Shown in pieces: positions 6,785 through 11,000 of a stretch of 11,000 nt of DNA. This DNA is from Bacteroidales bacterium (GTDB lineage: Bacteria > Bacteroidota > Bacteroidia > Bacteroidales > VadinHA17): positions 1 to 11,000 of the forward strand of contig DOZA01000267.1 of NCBI GenBank assembly GCA_003518245.1, written 5' to 3'. The translations under genes and the position numbers were made by a program. The notes under the pieces are model-generated. The model made no database searches. It was not told the DNA's origin and saw nothing but the letters and a program-made list of their open reading frames with translations. Positions within the stretch are counted from its first letter, which is position 1; each line of letters begins with the position of its first letter.

Positions 6785-8449
6785 ATGCTATATTCAAAGA
6801 GAATACCAATTACCGTAGGTGTCATTGGACATCTTGATGTTATCACTACCGATGAACACAGGGTAAAGATTGAGAAGTTGTTCAACGATCTGGCTGATAA
6901 ATACCCCTGTTCACCCATACACCTGTTATCATCTATAGCTGAAGGCGCCGACAGGTTTGTTGCCAATATTTTCCTGGAGATGAAGAAGGAGAATGAAAAA
7001 TATCGTGACCGCTTCGAGCTGATAGTGCCAATGCCTTTTTTAGCAGAGGAATATAAAGAGGACTTTGATGACTATTCCGACAAGGAATTTGATGAATTGC
7101 AACAACAGGCTAAAAGGAGCTTCATTGTTAAGACAGATGAGAATGAAACGGACAGACCAGGGAAATACCTTAAAACGGGTAAGCTTGTGGCAGACAGTTC
7201 ATTAATACTGATAGCCCTGTGGGATGGTAAGGTAGGTAAAAAGGGAGGAACAGCCGATATAGTGAAATATAAGATGACCGGGGATGATGATACCGTTGCC
7301 GAAAGTACTTTCGAATATGATGGAACTGTATTTATTCTACCAAGTGCAAGAAAACATTCTCCCGGTAATGTTTCAAAACATCATGAATTTGGCAGGTATC
7401 TATCACTTGATAGTATCCATAATGATATTACCCTTAAAGAAGCACTAAATAAGATAGAGGAGATAAACAGGGATTCCCTGAATCTTGACCGTGAAGGAAT
7501 GAAAAAATCAAAATCATATCTTTTCAATGAACCGGAAAAGCTTCAGTTATCAGAAAGAATGGTAATGGAATGGTATGCCATACTCGATCAGATGGCAGTT
7601 AAAACACGGAAAAGGGACCTCCATATTACCGGCTGGATGTTTACTCTTGGCTTGCTGTTTGTGTTTACACTTGAGATATATTCTAATATATGGACCAGCA
7701 GAATAATGCTGGCACTAGCGATGTCTGTGCTGGTTTCAACTACAATCGTATTTATCTTTTCATGCCTGAAAAAAGACCATAAGAAATATCTGTACAGCAG
7801 GACTCTCGCAGAAGGTTTGAGAATTCAATTCTACTGGAATATTACCGGCATAAATGAAAATGTTTCGGATTATATATTAAGGATACACAGTACAGAATTT
7901 ACCTGGATAAAACATATTCTGTCAGCACTTCATGGAATAAGCTATAATATAAAAACAATTAATGCTGACTTAATTAATGATCTTACTAATTACTGGATTA
8001 AAGACCAGGATGAATATTTTGATGCTTCAGTTAAAAGGATGAAAGAACGAATAGCCCATTATCACAGGGTATCCAATACTTTTCTTATCCTGGCTATATT
8101 ATTTTTTTTCTCAATATTCTTTATGGGTAATTTTATTATTGCTAATTACTTCCTGCTCAATGTCATGCTGGTTATAGCCCCTATTATGCTTGGAATATTC
8201 GTCCTTATACGTGCCTATATTAAAACCAAAGCTTATGAGCAATTGCTAAATCAATATAAGATTATGCAGGTGATTTATAAAAAAGCCGAAGCAAAGATTA
8301 TTGAACTGAACAGGTCCCAGATGAAGCCTGAAGAAAGAAATGCATACTTTAAAGAGTTATTCTTTGTAATAGGCAAAGAGGCACTAATAAAAAACGGTAT
8401 ATGGTTTTTGTTATTCAAGGATAAAAAACCTGACATAAAATTAAAATAA
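6785..8449 (+). CDS. SLOG-like nucleotide-sensor domain fused to two SLATT-like two-helix membrane modules (predicted conflict effector)
   Basis: This is a 554-residue four-helix membrane protein. Residues 6-200 look like a SLOG (LOG/DprA-like Rossmann) domain. The first strand is VGVIGHLDV, followed by LSSIAEGADRFVA (48-60), FELIVPMPF (77-85), and VADSSLILIALWDGKVGKKGGTADIV (135-160) with the family's WDG and GGTA turns, then a last strand GTVFILPSAR. A mostly helical linker (215-280) precedes membrane segments at about 281-300 and 307-327. A charged cytoplasmic stretch follows, with YLYSRTLAEGLRIQFYWNITG, typical of the helix after a SLATT hairpin. Two further segments lie at about 431-452 and 455-478, with a second such helix (YEQLLNQYKIMQVIYKKAEAKI). 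In published predictions SLOG senses or makes nucleotide ligands and SLATT perturbs membranes in conflict systems. Here function is inferred from architecture. No cyclase or other partner is adjacent. Eight T at 8102-8109 lie inside segment three. Confidence 0.72.
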   Translation: MLYSKRIPITVGVIGHLDVITTDEHRVKIEKLFNDLADKYPCSPIHLLSSIAEGADRFVANIFLEMKKENEKYRDRFELIVPMPFLAEEYKEDFDDYSDKEFDELQQQAKRSFIVKTDENETDRPGKYLKTGKLVADSSLILIALWDGKVGKKGGTADIVKYKMTGDDDTVAESTFEYDGTVFILPSARKHSPGNVSKHHEFGRYLSLDSIHNDITLKEALNKIEEINRDSLNLDREGMKKSKSYLFNEPEKLQLSERMVMEWYAILDQMAVKTRKRDLHITGWMFTLGLLFVFTLEIYSNIWTSRIMLALAMSVLVSTTIVFIFSCLKKDHKKYLYSRTLAEGLRIQFYWNITGINENVSDYILRIHSTEFTWIKHILSALHGISYNIKTINADLINDLTNYWIKDQDEYFDASVKRMKERIAHYHRVSNTFLILAILFFFSIFFMGNFIIANYFLLNVMLVIAPIMLGIFVLIRAYIKTKAYEQLLNQYKIMQVIYKKAEAKIIELNRSQMKPEERNAYFKELFFVIGKEALIKNGIWFLLFKDKKPDIKLK

Positions 8450-8496
8450 GAGAATTGGAAAATAATAATATTATCCATATTTGAGTAAGATACTTC

Positions 8497-8528
8497 TTTC
8501 AATAAGGAAATAACATTTTATATTTTTG
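8497..8528 (+). promoter_or_regulatory. putative Bacteroidota-type promoter for the corrinoid methyltransferase
   Basis: TATTTTTG at 8521-8528 matches TAnnTTTG exactly, and TTTC at 8497-8500 is one base from TTTG with a 20-base spacer. Transcription would begin near 8535. That leaves only about 10 bases before an ATG at 8545 and about 34 before the ATG at 8569, which favours the second start. Confidence 0.45.
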
Positions 8529-8568
8529 CGCAGTTGATTATTGTATGTTATTATTTAGTAGGATAATA

Positions 8569-9597
8569 ATGAAAAAGATATTTAAGGAAAAACTACTTGA
8601 AAAAGAAAAGAACAGGGAACGTATGGTAGCTCCGCTAATGGGCTTCCCCGGTATAAATATGACAAACTGTACAATAAAGTTGGCCCAACAAAATTACGGA
8701 GAACAATTCAAGATTCTGAAAGCAATTGCAGAAACGTTTGAACCTGATATATTATTTCCTATGATGGATTTGTCAGTTGAGGTTAATGCATTAGGAAGAT
8801 ATACCATTTTTCCAAAATCAGATTCTGCAACAGTTGTAAAAGACAGATTTACTGATGATGATTTTAAACTTGAAAAAAATGTAAATATTTCTTTTGATAT
8901 GAGACTTCTTGGATATGTTGAAACTGTAAAAATGATGTCTGTTGGATTACCGGATTCAATATTAAAAGGAGCATATGTTACAGGTCCGTTTTCTCTTGCT
9001 TCTCTAATACTGGGGGCAGATGATGCTGTAATGGCAACAATAGCCCAACCTTCTCATCTGCATAAGCTTTGTCAACTTACAACTGAAAAAATCCAGAGTT
9101 ATGTTCGACTTCTTATAGCAGCCGGAGCACAGGTTATTTGTATACTTGAACCCACTTCAGTAATGCTTGGCCCTGATCAGTTCAAGGAATTCTCCTCCGA
9201 TTATGTAAGTCATATTGTCAAAAGTTGCAGGTATACAGGTGTTGCTACCGTATATCATACCTGCGGAAATACAACTCATCTGGTGGATAATATGGTGGAG
9301 TCAGGTGTTGATGTAATAAGCCTTGATTCTCCACGTGCCGGTGTTGACCTTCCGGAAATTGCTGGCAAATTGAAATCTGATATAGCTATAATGGGTAATA
9401 TAGATCCTACAGGAGCAATACTCAAAGGTCAGCCAGAAGAGGTCGAAACGGAGGTGAACAATCTTCTGAAAGAAATGGAATCATTCCATAATTTTATTCT
9501 TAGTACAGGTTGCGATCTGCCACAGGAAACGCCTTTACCTAATATTGAAGCCTTAATGAATACCGGTCGCCGTTACAGGCTGCCGGCAAATATATAA
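8569..9597 (+). CDS. uroporphyrinogen-decarboxylase-fold corrinoid methyltransferase (MtaA/CmuA-like)
   Basis: This 342-residue cytoplasmic protein has the UroD TIM-barrel fold, of the branch that moves methyl groups to or from cobalamin proteins rather than decarboxylating porphyrin. The start at 8569 is preferred because TAGGA lies just upstream and the promoter-like box is too close to the ATG at 8545. Landmarks are MVAPLMGFPG near the start, YVTGPFSLASLILG, and VICILEPTSVMLGPDQFKEF. A zinc motif His230-x-Cys232 (VYHTCGNTTH) pairs with Cys315 (LSTGCDLPQETPLPNIEALM), the H-x-C...C set used to activate thiol or other methyl acceptors. True HemE lacks that motif. Members include methylcobamide:CoM methyltransferases and O-demethylase components. 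Without a neighbouring corrinoid protein the direction and substrate stay open. It converges on a RACo-like activator gene with a 3-bp gap. Confidence 0.88.
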   Translation: MKKIFKEKLLEKEKNRERMVAPLMGFPGINMTNCTIKLAQQNYGEQFKILKAIAETFEPDILFPMMDLSVEVNALGRYTIFPKSDSATVVKDRFTDDDFKLEKNVNISFDMRLLGYVETVKMMSVGLPDSILKGAYVTGPFSLASLILGADDAVMATIAQPSHLHKLCQLTTEKIQSYVRLLIAAGAQVICILEPTSVMLGPDQFKEFSSDYVSHIVKSCRYTGVATVYHTCGNTTHLVDNMVESGVDVISLDSPRAGVDLPEIAGKLKSDIAIMGNIDPTGAILKGQPEEVETEVNNLLKEMESFHNFILSTGCDLPQETPLPNIEALMNTGRRYRLPANI

Positions 9598-9600
9598 TAG

Positions 9601-11000
9601 TTAATTGCTGAAATTCATGCTGAGGACAAATTTCTCAGGAAAAGTGCTTTCATATGACAATTCGATATATGATGTTTTATCTATTATCTCATCAAGCAAA
9701 GAAATAAACCAATTTGATTTAACTGCCAGTAAAGCACCCGTGCCAGCTGCATTGCCTATTTGAATAATTCTTCCTCTCATCTCAGAAGGTAGAAGACCAA
9801 TTAAGATAGCATTTTCAATATCCAGATAATTACCAAAACCCCCAGCCAGAATCAAATTGTCAATATCATCAAATTTATAGCCAGACTTGTCTAAAAGTAC
9901 ATCAATGCCTGCTGCTACAGCACCTTTTGCCAGCTGAATTTCTCTTATGTCCTGTTGTGTAATCGAAATATCAGAGTTAATACTGTTTCTTTCTGCATAA
10001 GATATCAGAATATCTTCATCGATTGATCCATCTTTATGTATTATTCCCTTCCTGAGCATATTGGCTATAATATCAATCAACCCTGAACCACATATGCCCC
10101 GTGGGGGAATATTTGAAATTGTTGCAATATGATCATCAACATATTTACAGATTGCTCCGCTGAAAGCTCCCATTCCACAGGAAATATTGGCACCTTCAAA
10201 AGCCGGTCCTGCTGCAGTAGCACAACACCATATCTTCTCATTTCTCAGCAAAGCCATTTCGCCGTTTGTGCCAATATCAATATAAAGATATCTCTTTGTT
10301 TTGCTGATGCTAGTGGAAGCAATGCCGGCAACAATATCAGATCCAATATATGCACTTACTGAAGGTAAAAGATGTATCTTAGCTTCCTTATTACAATTAA
10401 TGCCAGTTTCAGTTGCTGATAATACGCAGTGATGGATGAATTGTGGCTTAAAAGGAGCAAGAGCAATTGATCGTGGATTTGCTCCGGCAAAAAGGTGTAA
10501 CATCGTGGTATTACCCGCAATTGCTATCCTTACAAATGAATCTGGTTCAATACCATTCTTCCTTGAGAAATTATTTATTTGATTATTTATCGCATCAATG
10601 ATTAATAGTTGTAGATTAACCAGCCCATTCTTGTTGCTGTTACAATAATCTATCCTTGATATAACATCAGATCCATAAGTAGCCTGTGGATTCATCTCAG
10701 AATAAGTGGCAATACGAGACCCGGTAGATAAGTCAATAATGTAATAAACTATTGTGGTTGTCCCGATATCAATTGCTAAACCATATGGTGATGGACTGAG
10801 CCTGACTGAATCTCCAGGTTCAAAAGGTACTTCAATTGTATTCTTGTACTGTGAACTTAATATTCTCATCTCCCTGTCTTCAGGGAGTACTACTGAAATG
10901 TCTTTATTTATACTGTATAAACATGAATTTACATATCTTTCACCATCTATTTGTACTTTACATTTACCACATTTGCCTTTACCTCCGCATGGAGAATATA
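9601..11000 (-). CDS. RACo-like ATP-dependent reductive activator of corrinoid proteins (DUF4445, 5' end outside window)
   Basis: This family reduces inactive Co(II) corrinoid proteins back to Co(I) using ATP, and serves corrinoid methyltransferase systems. The reading frame is open to the right edge: an internal ATG at 10869 is not the start, since the frame continues to 10998. That upstream part encodes a [2Fe-2S] ferredoxin motif, C-x5-C-x2-C-x12-C, with cysteine codons beginning at 10989, 10971, 10962 and 10923 (CGGKGKCGKC). About 45 residues later an ASKHA ATPase domain begins with LAIDIGTTTIVYYI. It continues with IDIGTNGEMALL (phosphate-binding turns), GICGSGLIDI, and ends with LILAGGFGNYLDIENAILIGLLP. 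Compared with the roughly 630-residue Carboxydothermus RACo, the space between ferredoxin and ATPase is short, so the middle domain appears absent. The remaining N-terminus, and perhaps the corrinoid protein gene, lie beyond 11000. Confidence 0.9.
   Translation of the reverse strand, partial: YSPCGGKGKCGKCKVQIDGERYVNSCLYSINKDISVVLPEDREMRILSSQYKNTIEVPFEPGDSVRLSPSPYGLAIDIGTTTIVYYIIDLSTGSRIATYSEMNPQATYGSDVISRIDYCNSNKNGLVNLQLLIIDAINNQINNFSRKNGIEPDSFVRIAIAGNTTMLHLFAGANPRSIALAPFKPQFIHHCVLSATETGINCNKEAKIHLLPSVSAYIGSDIVAGIASTSISKTKRYLYIDIGTNGEMALLRNEKIWCCATAAGPAFEGANISCGMGAFSGAICKYVDDHIATISNIPPRGICGSGLIDIIANMLRKGIIHKDGSIDEDILISYAERNSINSDISITQQDIREIQLAKGAVAAGIDVLLDKSGYKFDDIDNLILAGGFGNYLDIENAILIGLLPSEMRGRIIQIGNAAGTGALLAVKSNWFISLLDEIIDKTSYIELSYESTFPEKFVLSMNFSN

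Noticed and set aside
6643..6837. 64-codon plus-strand open frame overlapping the start of the SLOG/SLATT-like gene
   Set aside because: It overlaps the well-supported start at 6785 by 53 bases, covers the putative promoter and the A10 run, and its product has no recognisable pattern.
8464..8475. AATAATATTATC, also present in reverse orientation at 6518-6529
   Set aside because: The sequence is composed almost only of A and T in an AT-rich genome. Two copies are expected by chance, and their positions relative to genes differ.
8545..8568. ATG at 8545 as the start of the corrinoid methyltransferase
   Set aside because: It would leave a leader of about 10 bases after the promoter-like box and add residues atypical for the family. 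The ATG at 8569 has TAGGA upstream.

Overview
The window looks like chromosomal DNA of an anaerobic, probably marine or otherwise saline, member of the Bacteroidota. The base composition is AT-rich by eye. Shine-Dalgarno sequences are weak or absent. Two secreted proteins carry lipoprotein signal peptides, and several gaps hold sequences resembling the Bacteroidota -7 box TAnnTTTG. A corrinoid methyltransferase next to a corrinoid-protein reactivase implies anaerobic one-carbon metabolism. The NhaA antiporter and the secreted sulfatase fit a sodium-rich, sulfated-glycan environment. No rRNA, tRNA, CRISPR array, insertion sequence or integrase was seen.

Layout. 1-2421 (+): the 3' part of a GH51 alpha-L-arabinofuranosidase, followed 4 bp later by a lipoprotein S1 sulfatase, probably the tail of a polysaccharide-degradation locus. 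2497-3795 (+): NhaA Na+/H+ antiporter. 3975-5092 (+): a small DUF2061-type membrane protein and a [4Fe-4S] APS/PAPS reductase (cysH) 5 bp apart, a sulfate-assimilation pair. 5126-6517 (-): a lipoprotein alpha/beta hydrolase convergent with cysH. 6785-8449 (+): a 554-residue protein with an N-terminal SLOG-like nucleotide-binding domain and two SLATT-like two-helix membrane modules. 8569-9597 (+): a UroD/MtaA-family corrinoid methyltransferase with a zinc motif. 9601-11000 (-): a RACo-like corrinoid-protein activator ([2Fe-2S] ferredoxin plus ASKHA ATPase) running off the right edge. Its stop codon lies 3 bp from that of the methyltransferase.

How the genes may work together. The arabinofuranosidase and sulfatase would act on one sulfated, arabinose-containing glycan. 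CysH belongs to reduction of sulfate to cysteine sulfur. The methyltransferase and activator are two of the three or four parts of a corrinoid methyl-transfer or O-demethylation system, and the corrinoid protein itself is not in the window. The SLOG/SLATT-like protein is the best candidate for an undescribed system: its architecture matches predicted nucleotide-sensing, membrane-perturbing conflict effectors. It stands alone on its strand between unrelated genes. It also has a 10-A run in its probable promoter spacer and an 8-T run inside the third membrane segment, both possible slippage sites.
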